9,357 bases of DNA from Caryophanales bacterium UBA1231 (GCA_002309035.1 DBWT01000081.1:16975-26331), one strand, 5' to 3'. Shown: positions 1 to 8,900, numbered from the stretch's first letter. Numbers and translations are program-made. Notes: a model not told the origin generated them from the sequence alone.

Positions 1-1581
1 TATCGTCCAATGAAAATTGCGGTTGATTCAAATTACACAATGTATATTGTGAGTCGTGGATCAAGTAATGGTATCTTACTTGTAAATAGTGAGAATCGTT
101 TCCTTAATTTCTTTGCGCCTAATGCATCAACTGGAACATTTGCGGACTTACTAAAGACTTACTTATATGGTGAAAACGATAAAGTTATTCTAACAAAACG
201 TATCGCACCAGCTCCCGAAAATGTTATGCTTGATGACTCTGGTTATATTTATACAGTCACAAAGACACTTGTTCAAAATAACATTGGTGATACAATCAAA
301 AAAGTTAATATTGGTGGTTTAAATTTCTATAATGATGAAATGATAGCATCATCAGACTTTATTGATTCATGGAGTAGTAGTCATAAAACAGTTTATGCCT
401 TAACTAGTGCTGGTTGGATTTATGAATATGACATTGAAGGTAATTTATTATTTATCTTTGGTGGAAAGATTGGTAGTGATGAGCAATTAGGATTATTCCA
501 AACAGCATCAGCGATTGCGGTTGGCAATAATGATGAATTATATGTTGTGGATAATACAGCTGGTTCTATTCAAGTATTCCGTAAAACAGAATTCACAAAT
601 AATGTTCATAAAGCTTTAGAACTTTATATGAGTGGTAAATATGAAGAATCAAAAGGACTTTGGGAAGAAGTACTAAGATATAATTCAATGTTTGACCTTG
701 CTCATAAAGGTATCGGTATGGCTTATTATTTAGAGCGTAATTATACTGGTGCTATGGAAAAATTCAAGATTGCTTATGCTAAAGAACAATATTCGGAAGC
801 ATTCTGGGAAGCTCGTAATATTTGGATAATGAATAATATCACAACATTTGCGATTGTCTTAGTTTTAGCTGGTGCTGCTATAATCGCGGTAGTTAAGACT
901 AATAAGCGCTATCATTATTTAGATGTTGTCACAAAACCAGTTAAAGCATTTGCGGAGAAACCAAAAGTTAAAAGCATTCTTGTGATGTTTAAATATATTC
1001 GTCATCCAATGGATGCTGTATATTATGTAAGATATGATAAGAAAATAAAAATTTATAATGCCTTTATAGTTTTAGGTGTATTACTTGCTTTATATCTTTT
1101 ATCACTTGTTGGTACTGGATTCTTATTTACTGATGTAGTATTAGAAAAAACAATTTTATTAAAAGAACTTACTAAAGTTGTTTTACCAATTGCGTTATTT
1201 ATTGTTAGTAATTATTTAATTTCATCATTAATGAGTGGTGAAGGCTCATTTAAATCAATTACTATTAATACATTAGGATCATTGATGCCAATTATTATCA
1301 TGTTGCCATGGATAATACTAATATCTAATGTCTTAACACTTAATGAAGGATTCTTATATTATTTCCCAATGGTAGTTATGTTCTTGTGGACATTTATTCT
1401 ATTATTTGTCGTAATGAAAGAAACTCATAATTATTCTGTTAAGAAAACAATAGTTAATTTCTTATTAACTGCTCTTATGATGTTTGTATTAGTTATTGTA
1501 ATAATATTATTATATTTAGTATTTGCGCAACTCGTTGGCTTCTTTGTGGATTTATTTAAGGAGGTGATTTTCCATGGTTAA
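1..1581 (+). CDS. NHL-propeller / TPR / YIP1-type membrane protein, 5' truncated by the window
   Basis: The frame is open from base 1 (Tyr-Arg-Pro precede the first ATG at 10) and no ribosome binding site fits in nine bases, so the ATG at 10 is probably internal and the N-terminus is missing. Numbering from that Met: residues 1-190 are propeller-like, with a clear NHL unit at about 150-190 (FGG...G.F..ASAIAV...ELYVVD...IQVF). Residues 197-270 form two TPR-like helix pairs (ALELYMSGKYEESKGLWEEV and GMAYYLERNYTGAMEKFKIA). A membrane helix lies at 277-296, followed by a Lys/Arg-rich linker at 297-347, then about five hydrophobic spans (350-372, 386-407, 418-440, 447-468, 480-512) matching a YIP1-type domain. 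The charge pattern puts the linker in the cytoplasm and the propeller and TPRs outside. Proteins of this build are known to me beside DUF5696 genes and CUT1 permeases in Bacillota; their function is not established. The last 8 bases overlap the next gene. Confidence 0.85.
   Translation, partial: YRPMKIAVDSNYTMYIVSRGSSNGILLVNSENRFLNFFAPNASTGTFADLLKTYLYGENDKVILTKRIAPAPENVMLDDSGYIYTVTKTLVQNNIGDTIKKVNIGGLNFYNDEMIASSDFIDSWSSSHKTVYALTSAGWIYEYDIEGNLLFIFGGKIGSDEQLGLFQTASAIAVGNNDELYVVDNTAGSIQVFRKTEFTNNVHKALELYMSGKYEESKGLWEEVLRYNSMFDLAHKGIGMAYYLERNYTGAMEKFKIAYAKEQYSEAFWEARNIWIMNNITTFAIVLVLAGAAIIAVVKTNKRYHYLDVVTKPVKAFAEKPKVKSILVMFKYIRHPMDAVYYVRYDKKIKIYNAFIVLGVLLALYLLSLVGTGFLFTDVVLEKTILLKELTKVVLPIALFIVSNYLISSLMSGEGSFKSITINTLGSLMPIIIMLPWIILISNVLTLNEGFLYYFPMVVMFLWTFILLFVVMKETHNYSVKKTIVNFLLTALMMFVLVIVIILLYLVFAQLVGFFVDLFKEVIFHG
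1558..1568 (+). promoter_or_regulatory. Full-length Shine-Dalgarno for the DUF5696 gene
   Basis: AAGGAGGTGAT is an uninterrupted 11-base match to the usual anti-Shine-Dalgarno end of Bacillota 16S rRNA. GGAGG sits 9 bases before the ATG at 1574. It lies inside the end of the upstream coding sequence and fixes the start of the next gene despite the 8-base overlap. Confidence 0.85.
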
Positions 1582-3910
1582 AGCACTAAAGAAAATAATC
1601 TTATCCTTAAATACGTTATTCTTATTACTTTTAATTGTTATTCCAGGATTAAAAGTAAAAGCAAGTGAAAAGACAGGAACGCTTGCGATTGATTATGAAT
1701 TAGATCCAACAAGTAATTTCTATACACAAAAAGAAGATACAAGAACAATTGATATCGTTGATAAACGTGATGAATTATTACTTGATGGTTATGTTTTAGC
1801 ATATCAAAATGATGATGCCATTCTTTATTTCAAGAAGAAGACTTGTGGTATTGCTTTATTCGATAAAAATAATGGCTATACATGGTTTAGTACTTATGAA
1901 GGTGTAAGAAATCTTGATGCGACTGATAATGTATATGAAAAAGTTGAATCAGGTGTTTCGATTGAATATTATAATGTTAGTCAAAAAGGTGAAATTATTT
2001 CTCATGAAGCATATTTCACAACTAAAGATACATTTAAATATCCAGCACCACCTAATGCGACTAATGGCACTTGTGATATGAAAATCGTTCCAAATGGAAT
2101 TGATATTGATGTAAGTTTTAAGTCTTATTGCGTTAGTTTTAAGATTGAAATTCGTCTTGATGGCAAGAAGTTATCAGTTCGTGTTCCTTATGAATCAATC
2201 AAAGAAGAAATGGCTGTTAATGAAATAGTAACGCCATATAGTACAATTAGACAAGAACGTGATTATAAATTAAAGAGTATTTCTTTATTCCCATATTTTG
2301 GTTCTGGTAATTATGAAATTAATGGTTACAGTTTTATTCCTGATGGAAGTGGTGCCTTAATTCGTTATAATGACCAAAAGACATCAACTGCCTATATCAA
2401 AAAATTATATGGTGCAGATTATAGTTTTGAAGAATATTCAAATAATACTAATATTGTGAATAATGGCTCTTGTAATTTACCTATTTATGGTGTTAATCAT
2501 GGTTATAATCAAGCTGCTTTCTTGTGTGAAGTTAAAGGTGGTATTGGTAGTACTGAATTACATTCATATCCTTATTTATATAGTTTAATTCCAATCAATA
2601 CAACATTCTTTAAATATTGTGCTCGTGATACATTTAAAGTTAAGTTATCACAAAATACAATGACACTACTTAATGAAGAACCATATCCTAGTGATTATGA
2701 AATTACTTATACATTCTTAAGTGGTAATGATGCGAATTATGTTGGTATGGCAAATTGTTACCGCGAGAGTTTAGGTTTAAATGAAAAGAATATAGCTTTA
2801 TCTGATATTCCATTAAGACTTGAATTATTAGGTATTGATTATAAACCAGGATTGTTTGGTAAGAATTATGTCAAAATGACAAAATATCTAGAAGCACTAG
2901 AAATTATTCAAGATTTAGAAGAAAGTGCTGTTAAAAACTTCAATGTTACATACTTAGGTTGGAATAGGGGAGGCTATTTCACTAATAGCGCCACAACTGC
3001 TCGTACGGCACTCCTCCTAGGTGGTAAAAAGAAATTAACAACTTTCTCATCATATTTACATGATAAAGGTTATACAATTGATTACACAATTAATCCATTA
3101 GTTACATCAAGTTCTATTGGAAGTGGTAATACGGTTGTAAAAAGAATTGGTTTATCACCATTTGATTTAACCCTTAAGTCATCGCTTGAACAAAGTGCTT
3201 ATTATGTTTTACCAACTGAATTATCGGAAACTATTACAAAACGTGATAAGCGTTACAGTGGTTTAGGTATTGATAGTTTAAAGATTGATAATTTGAATTC
3301 TGCTTTCTCATATCGCTATAAATCAAATGCCATTTATCGAAGTGCAATGATTGATGAAATAGTTAGTGAACTTAAGGAATTAAATGGCTATAAGATAAGT
3401 ACAGAAAAGCCTAATAGTTATTTATTACCTTATATGAATAATTATTATAGTGCTTATTATGAATCAAATAAATACATTTATGAAACAGATTCAATACCAT
3501 TTATGTCATTACTATTAAGTGGTTATGTAACTCAATATATGCCTAACATTAATTATGTTAGTGATTATGAACTTGCTGTATTAAGGATGATTGAATATAA
3601 TATTTATCCATCATTCATTATTACAAAGAGAGAAGCATATGATCTTCGCTATACTAATTATGAGTACTTGAATTCTACTCAATATGATTTATGGAAAGAT
3701 CTAATGGTTAAAATGTATCAAGAAACAAATAATGCATTATCAAATGTTATTAATGCTAAAATGATAAGTCACAAAGCAGTTGATGATGGTGTTGTTAAAA
3801 TTAGTTATGATAATGGAGTAATTATTTATATTAATTACAACAAAGTCAATAAAAATATTGATGATGTTAGTTTACTTCCTTATAGCTATTATGTGAAAGG
3901 AGGTAACTAA
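1574..3910 (+). CDS. Exported DUF5696-type protein, possible glycoside-hydrolase-like barrel
   Basis: The 778-residue product starts with a Sec signal peptide: basic MVKALKK, a hydrophobic core at about 8-25, and a likely SPase I site after VKA (residue 30). There is no lipobox and no C-terminal anchor, so it is secreted or held through its signal helix. Residues 65-400 are beta-rich and carry the FIPDGSGALI motif (255-264) that I associate with DUF5696. Residues 412-700 look like a TIM-barrel: LRLELLGIDYKPG, then LGWNRGGYF (461-469), a strand near YTIDYTINP (500-508), GIDSLKIDNL (565-574) and IPFMSLLLSGYV (641-652). The end (739-756) is a small beta unit, KISYDNGVIIYINYN. The family is not characterised to my knowledge; a hydrolase or glycan-handling role is inferred from fold and neighbours, and catalytic residues cannot be assigned. 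Seven cysteines (91, 167, 186, 300, 318, 349, 395) all lie before the barrel. Start chosen by the strong site at 1558-1568; its TAA shares one base with the next ATG. Confidence 0.85.
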   Translation: MVKALKKIILSLNTLFLLLLIVIPGLKVKASEKTGTLAIDYELDPTSNFYTQKEDTRTIDIVDKRDELLLDGYVLAYQNDDAILYFKKKTCGIALFDKNNGYTWFSTYEGVRNLDATDNVYEKVESGVSIEYYNVSQKGEIISHEAYFTTKDTFKYPAPPNATNGTCDMKIVPNGIDIDVSFKSYCVSFKIEIRLDGKKLSVRVPYESIKEEMAVNEIVTPYSTIRQERDYKLKSISLFPYFGSGNYEINGYSFIPDGSGALIRYNDQKTSTAYIKKLYGADYSFEEYSNNTNIVNNGSCNLPIYGVNHGYNQAAFLCEVKGGIGSTELHSYPYLYSLIPINTTFFKYCARDTFKVKLSQNTMTLLNEEPYPSDYEITYTFLSGNDANYVGMANCYRESLGLNEKNIALSDIPLRLELLGIDYKPGLFGKNYVKMTKYLEALEIIQDLEESAVKNFNVTYLGWNRGGYFTNSATTARTALLLGGKKKLTTFSSYLHDKGYTIDYTINPLVTSSSIGSGNTVVKRIGLSPFDLTLKSSLEQSAYYVLPTELSETITKRDKRYSGLGIDSLKIDNLNSAFSYRYKSNAIYRSAMIDEIVSELKELNGYKISTEKPNSYLLPYMNNYYSAYYESNKYIYETDSIPFMSLLLSGYVTQYMPNINYVSDYELAVLRMIEYNIYPSFIITKREAYDLRYTNYEYLNSTQYDLWKDLMVKMYQETNNALSNVINAKMISHKAVDDGVVKISYDNGVIIYINYNKVNKNIDDVSLLPYSYYVKGGN
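3896..3904 (+). promoter_or_regulatory. Shine-Dalgarno at the TAATG junction of permease 1
   Basis: AAAGGAGGT lies inside the last codons of the DUF5696 gene, with GGAGG six bases before the ATG at 3910. Stop and start overlap as TAATG, an arrangement that favours terminating ribosomes reinitiating on the permease gene. Confidence 0.8.
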
Positions 3911-4932
3911 TGGCAAAGATTAGTTTATTTTTCAAAAATGTTTGGCACAAAATAAGTGATTTCGTTCGTTGTAAGTTATCTGTTTGGATTATCAAAGGAC
4001 TGAAGTTTATTGGTAAATATACAGGTATTAGTTGGTTATATAATAAATACCAAACAAAAGTTTCCAACAAAACAAAAAAAGCAGTTGCTGGATATTTGTT
4101 TATTGCTCTTTGGTTAATTGGTTTTGCGATTTTCGCTTGTGGACCAATTGTGGAATCAATTAGAATGGCAATGGCAACATCCGCAATTGACAAAGTTGAT
4201 TTAGAGACAAATAAATTTGTCTTTAAAATCACTGGTTTTGGTTTTACCCAATTTAAACAAATATTCAATGAAAATCCAGAACATGTTGAGGCAATCATTT
4301 CCACATTTGTGGATGTGTTAGTGGTTGTACCACTAGTATTAATATTCTCGCTACTCTTAGCGTTATTATTACATCGTAAATTAAAAGGTATTAAGATCTT
4401 TAGAATGATATTCTTTATCCCAGTTATCTTACTTTCTGGTAATTTACTTGGCTATTTTAATACTTATAATTTATTAACAGTTTCAACACTAGAAAATTCT
4501 GAACTTCAAGGAATGCTTGCCTTTTATTTGCCAGAAGAAGTAGTAAATGTAATTTTGCAAATATTTGGTAAAATTATTCTGATTTTGTGGTTTAGTGGTG
4601 TTCAAACATTGATATTCCTTGCTGGTCTGCAAAAAGACAACAAATCAGTTTATGAAGCAGCATCAATTGATGGTGCTAATAAATGGGAAATGTTTTGGAA
4701 AATTACTTTTCCAACATTAATGCCACTTATTACCATTAATATAGTTTATACAACCGTTATTTATTCTAATATCGGTAATAGCTTAACAGCGATTATTTCT
4801 CGAACAATAACAGAAGTTGGTTATGAACGAGATTATGCTTCAGCGTTATCTTGGATAATGTTTGGTATTGAACTTGTGGTAATTGGCTTTTATGTTCTGA
4901 TATTTAAACTTGCGAATAGGAGGGATAGATAG
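3910..4932 (+). CDS. CUT1-type carbohydrate ABC transporter permease, subunit 1 (MalF/UgpA/LplB-like)
   Basis: This 340-residue integral membrane protein should pair with the next gene product to form the channel of a sugar importer. Hydrophobic spans lie near 59-83, 129-155, 164-184, 213-241, 266-290 and 312-335, the usual six. The EAA loop that docks the ATPase is clear: EAASIDGANKWEMFWKI begins at residue 249, with the conserved Asp-Gly-Ala at 254-256 and prolines at 268 and 272. The stretch SGVQTLIFLAGLQK (229-242) just before it is typical of CUT1 F-type subunits. The N-terminus is unusual: about 57 basic and aromatic residues precede the first span, longer than the short cytoplasmic tail of most homologues. 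The ribosome binding site at 3896-3904 supports this start rather than a later one. The transported sugar cannot be read from the sequence. Confidence 0.93.
   Translation: MAKISLFFKNVWHKISDFVRCKLSVWIIKGLKFIGKYTGISWLYNKYQTKVSNKTKKAVAGYLFIALWLIGFAIFACGPIVESIRMAMATSAIDKVDLETNKFVFKITGFGFTQFKQIFNENPEHVEAIISTFVDVLVVVPLVLIFSLLLALLLHRKLKGIKIFRMIFFIPVILLSGNLLGYFNTYNLLTVSTLENSELQGMLAFYLPEEVVNVILQIFGKIILILWFSGVQTLIFLAGLQKDNKSVYEAASIDGANKWEMFWKITFPTLMPLITINIVYTTVIYSNIGNSLTAIISRTITEVGYERDYASALSWIMFGIELVVIGFYVLIFKLANRRDR
4918..4924 (+). promoter_or_regulatory. Shine-Dalgarno of permease 2
   Basis: AGGAGGG lies in the last codons of permease 1; GGAGG is nine bases before the ATG at 4933, which directly follows the TAG stop. 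The spacing favours this ATG over the in-frame ATG at 4942. Confidence 0.75.
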
Positions 4933-5880
4933 ATGGAAAACATGAACAATCGAAAAAAGAAATCTATCAAGAAGTTCCTGCTTGGTAACCGTGGTGAAAG
5001 TGGTTTTATCGGCAAGTTCTTTATGTACCTCTTATTAATTGGTATTAGTTTTATTTTCTTGTATCCAATCCTTAAAATGTTATCAAAAAGTTTGATGGGA
5101 CTTGAGGATTTAATGGATCCATCAGTTATTTGGATTCCAACAAAAATTGTTGGAAAGAATTATACTAAAGCGAGTGAAGTATTAAATTTCTGGAAGTCGT
5201 TTGGTGATTCACTAAAGGTTGGTATTTGGCCAACGTTATGTGCAGTTATTTCATCAGCGTTAATTGGTTATGGTTTTGCCCATTTTGATTTTCCGTTAAA
5301 GAAAATGTGGATGGCAATTCTTGTTGGTATATTCCTTCTTCCAACGATGTTAATGAGTATTCCAACGTATGTAATCTTTAATAAATTAGGTTTTATTGGA
5401 AGTTTAAAGTCCTATATTTATCCGGCTTTAACGGGATTTGGTCTTCGTCAAAGTGTATTCATCTTAATTTTCTATCAGTTCTTTAAAGTTATACCGAAGG
5501 AATTAAGTGAATCTGCCGAGATGGATGGTGCTAGTGAACTGGGAATCTTTTTTAGAATTGCAGTTCCGATGTCGGTTCCAGCATTCATTATTTGTATGTT
5601 GTATTCATTTGTTTGGTATTGGAATGAAACACTTCTTGCGACTACATATTTTTCTGGTAGTATCACTACTTTACAAATGGCACTTACTAATTTTGAACAC
5701 ACATATACTCAATTATATCCAGCAGGATCTATTGGTATTGGTGCCGCTGCTGAATCGTTCAACCAAGGTGTACTTTTTGCCGGTACTATTTTAACAATAT
5801 TACCGCTTATATTGCTATACGCCTTTACCCAAAAATGGTTTGTGGAAAGCGCAGACAGATCGGGTATCGCTGGTGATTAA
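4933..5880 (+). CDS. CUT1-type carbohydrate ABC transporter permease, subunit 2 (MalG/UgpE/LplC-like)
   Basis: This 315-residue protein is the second channel subunit. A basic cytoplasmic N-terminus (NRKKKSIKK) leads to a first span near 28-50; further spans lie near 98-118, 125-147, 168-186, 212-233 and 279-299. The EAA loop is ESAEMDGASELGIFFRIAVP, starting at Glu193, with Asp198-Gly199-Ala200 and prolines at 212 and 216, the standard MalG-type coupling helix. The C-terminus (QKWFVESADRSGIAGD) has the usual QxxFV...G..G ending of this subfamily. The gene abuts permease 1 without a gap, fitting 1:1 production of the heterodimer. No nucleotide-binding subunit follows, so an ATPase encoded elsewhere, probably a shared MsmX-like one, would power it; that is inference from how many Bacillota CUT1 systems work. 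Confidence 0.94.
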   Translation: MENMNNRKKKSIKKFLLGNRGESGFIGKFFMYLLLIGISFIFLYPILKMLSKSLMGLEDLMDPSVIWIPTKIVGKNYTKASEVLNFWKSFGDSLKVGIWPTLCAVISSALIGYGFAHFDFPLKKMWMAILVGIFLLPTMLMSIPTYVIFNKLGFIGSLKSYIYPALTGFGLRQSVFILIFYQFFKVIPKELSESAEMDGASELGIFFRIAVPMSVPAFIICMLYSFVWYWNETLLATTYFSGSITTLQMALTNFEHTYTQLYPAGSIGIGAAAESFNQGVLFAGTILTILPLILLYAFTQKWFVESADRSGIAGD

Positions 5881-5905
5881 TAATAAAATTAGAAAGGAAG
5901 AAATT
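5881..5905 (+). promoter_or_regulatory. Short spacer with Shine-Dalgarno of the giant lipoprotein gene
   Basis: This is the only gap between genes in the window. It holds AAAGGA (5893-5898), seven bases before the ATG at 5906. It is too short and unstructured for a terminator plus a new promoter, so the lipoprotein is most simply read as part of the same transcript. Confidence 0.7.
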
Positions 5906-8900
5906 ATGAAAGCTAAAAAACTATTATTGTCATTTTTGCTTGTTTTCTTATGCTTTGGATTATTTGCTTGTGGAGGTATTAAAGTAACCATTACAGGTGA
6001 TAAACAAGTAGAAGTAGGAAAGTCTATTACCCTAAGTGCAGAAGCTAAAGATGGTGCTTCTTTTGAATGGTTTTCCAATAATGAAGCTGTCGCAACTGTA
6101 ACTGGTGGTACAGTAACTGGTGTTAGCGCTGGTAATGTAACAATCACTGTTAAAGCAACAGTCGGTGAAAAAACAGCTGAAGCAACAGTTGTGATTAAAG
6201 TCGTTCGTCCATCTACTAACACTAAACCAGTTATTAATGGTGTTACAGATAGAACAATTGAAAAAGGAGGAGATTTTAATCCTCTTGAAGGAATTACTGC
6301 AAGTGACGCTGAAGATGGTGATTTAACACTTAAGATTGTTTACTCAGGTAACGTTAAGAAAGGTGCCATTGGTACTTATGATGTTCAATATTCAGTTACA
6401 GACAACGATGGAAATACAACAGTTGTTACTGCAAAAGTATATGTTGTATATACTGATAAAGATGCTCCATTACTAACAGGTGCCCAATCTAAATCAATCG
6501 TTGTTGGTGATACAGCATTCCGTTTAACTGATGGTGTTATGGCTAATGACTCTAACGATGGTGATTTAACAAGTAATATTAAAATTACTGGTACTGTTGA
6601 TCCTTGGACATTAGGTGAATATACAGTTGATTATAGTGTAAGTGACTCAGCTGGTAATGAAACTAAAGTAACAAGAAAAATTACTGTTGGTTTAGGTGAA
6701 TTCCAATTTGATGAACTTGCCGAAAAAGAATTTGTAAAAGACGGTAATGATTATAAATTTACTATCGCACTTGATAGTATTGATACATCTTTATCATCAT
6801 TCGCATTAGGTAAATTATCATTTAAAGTTAATGCAGCTGCAGCATGTGAACTTGTTCCTTCTGCAACAAGCGCAATCGCTCAAGATAAGATTGCTTTAGC
6901 ACAAGGTGATAATACTGTTGAAGTATATTTTAGATTTGTATCTACATTTGAATCTGGCTCTTTAACACTTGCTGCTCCAGAAGGCGCTAGTCTTACATTT
7001 AGTGAAGTTAAATTCGCATTTGGTGAAGCTAAAGATACAGAAGCTCCTGTTATTTCAGTTCCTCAAGATAAAGAAGTTGTATTACCTGGAAATATTAGTG
7101 ATGCTGAAATCTTAAAACCATTTGTATTAAATGGTGTTACAGCTCAAGATAATATTGATGGTATCGTTACATCTAAACTTGATGTTGATTTCACTGGTAT
7201 TGAATTAGGTAATTGCACTGAAACTAAAGAAGTTACTATTTTCGTTGTTGATAAGAATGGTAACCGTGCGGAAGTTAAGAGAGAAGTTAGTTTTGTAAAA
7301 GTATATGATACTAAATTAATTGATGAACCTGAATTTAATAATATGCCTAAGATTTATGATGCTGAAACAAAGATCGGTTGGGGATTAAATGGTGGTTCAG
7401 GTGATCCAGAAATCAAAGTTGAAGATGGTGTTTTAGTTCATCATAATACAACTAATGCTCAACCTGGTTGGGATTCTGCTTCATCACCATTCTATCGTAC
7501 TACTACTGAGTACTTAAAACCATATCATTGGTATTTATTAAAGTTTGATGTTAAAGCTGCTGTTGCTCGTAAGATGACTGTTCGTATCGGTCTTGAAACT
7601 ACAGAAGCTCTTGGCTGGATTGAAAACTTTGATGGTGGATCTAATGTTCCATTCAACCTAACTACTGAATGGCAAACATGTTATGTATTATTCTATGTAC
7701 ATGCTGCTAAGAGTCAAGGCAATATGAATGTTGCTAAGATCGAACTTAAGATTGGTTCTATGACATGGGGACCAGAAGAAAATGGAAACACAGTTTACTT
7801 TGATAATTTACAAATCTATCTATTATCAAATGAAAATAGTGCACCATCTCTAAAAGTTGATACTAGTTTACCAACAACATTTGGTAAAGGTGAAGCTAAA
7901 CCTGATTTAACTAAGTATGTTATTGCTCATGACTTAGAAGATGCAGCTGATATCGAAGTTAAAGCATCTGATATTACTGAATCTCTTGATATGAGTAAAG
8001 CAGGAACATATGATATCGTATATGTTATTAAAGATAGTGAAGGTAAAGAAGCAACTATTACTTTACAAATTAAAGTATTAGAAGAAAAAGATACTGTAGC
8101 ACCAGTTATTACTGAAGTTGCTGGTATCAATAAGAGTTGTGACCAATTTGGTGCTATTCCTGATTTAACTAAATTTGTTAAAATCGTGGATAATGTTGAT
8201 GGTGACATCGCTGTAACAGTAAAGATGATTACAACTGAAGCTGACATCAACAAAGCTGGTACATTCCCTGTTAAGTATACAGTTAAAGACTCAAGTGGTA
8301 ATGAAGCTGAATATACTTTAAATATCGTTATTAACGATAAAGAAGGACCAAAAGTTGAAGGTAAAGAAAAATTAGTTACAACTGTTGGTAAAGCATTAAC
8401 TGCTGAAGATATTATTAAAGAATTAACTGTTACTGATAATATTGACGGAACTATCGCTTTAGAAGCTGGTGATGTTAAAGGATTAGATCAAGTTAATTTC
8501 GCTGAAGTTGGTCAATATAGAATTAATATTGAAAAGAGCGATGCTGCTGGTAATAAGACTACTTATGAAATGGTTATCGTTGTCAAAGAAGAAGGACAAG
8601 AACTTGCTCTTGAAATTCATGATTTCACAACTGATACATTAGTAGGTGAAAATGCTGAACTTGAACAAAGTGAAGGACAACTTGTTATTAATCCAAGTGA
8701 CATTGGTCAATGGGCTTCATTTGCAAAGATTAAGATTTCTAATTTACCAGTTGAATTTGGTAAAGAATATGAATTAGCAATCATTGCAAAAGCTGATAAA
8801 GCTCGTAAGATTCAATTTAACATTGGTGAAGCATTAAACGCTGATCCATGGATGGATAAATATACATTAGATGTATCTAGTACAGCTGTATTAGATTTAA

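Noticed and set aside
10..12. ATG at position 10 as the true start of the first gene
   Set aside because: The frame is open to the window edge, there is no room for a ribosome binding site, and the sequence begins in the middle of a propeller-like unit without a signal peptide.
3867..4304. Minus-strand open frame of 145 codons opposite permease 1
   Set aside because: It lies fully antisense to the end of the DUF5696 gene and the well-supported permease 1. It has no good ribosome binding site or recognisable protein pattern.
5475..5702. Minus-strand open frame of 75 codons opposite permease 2
   Set aside because: Antisense to the EAA-loop region of permease 2, with no independent signals; a shadow.
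5507..5794. Plus-strand open frame of 95 codons in another frame of permease 2
   Set aside because: Nested inside permease 2, whose motifs are intact in the main frame; the alternative product has no recognisable features.
5815..6222. Minus-strand open frame of 135 codons over the permease 2 / lipoprotein junction
   Set aside because: It would cover the lipobox and BIG2-like region in antisense. The Thr/Val-rich product is what antisense of a repetitive beta protein gives.
6263..6270. Strong Shine-Dalgarno-like AAAGGAGG inside the lipoprotein gene
   Set aside because: No start codon follows at a useful distance and the bases encode Lys-Gly-Gly of Ig repeat 1. At most it is a pause site.
7927..8253. 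Minus-strand open frame of 108 codons inside the lipoprotein gene
   Set aside because: Antisense of Ig repeats 4 and 5; low-complexity Ser/Thr/Ile composition and no start signals.
6218..8593. Repeated Ig units as a possible DNA-level tandem array or recombination hot spot
   Set aside because: The units are similar only as protein skeletons and no long identical DNA stretches are visible, so they are old, diverged repeats.
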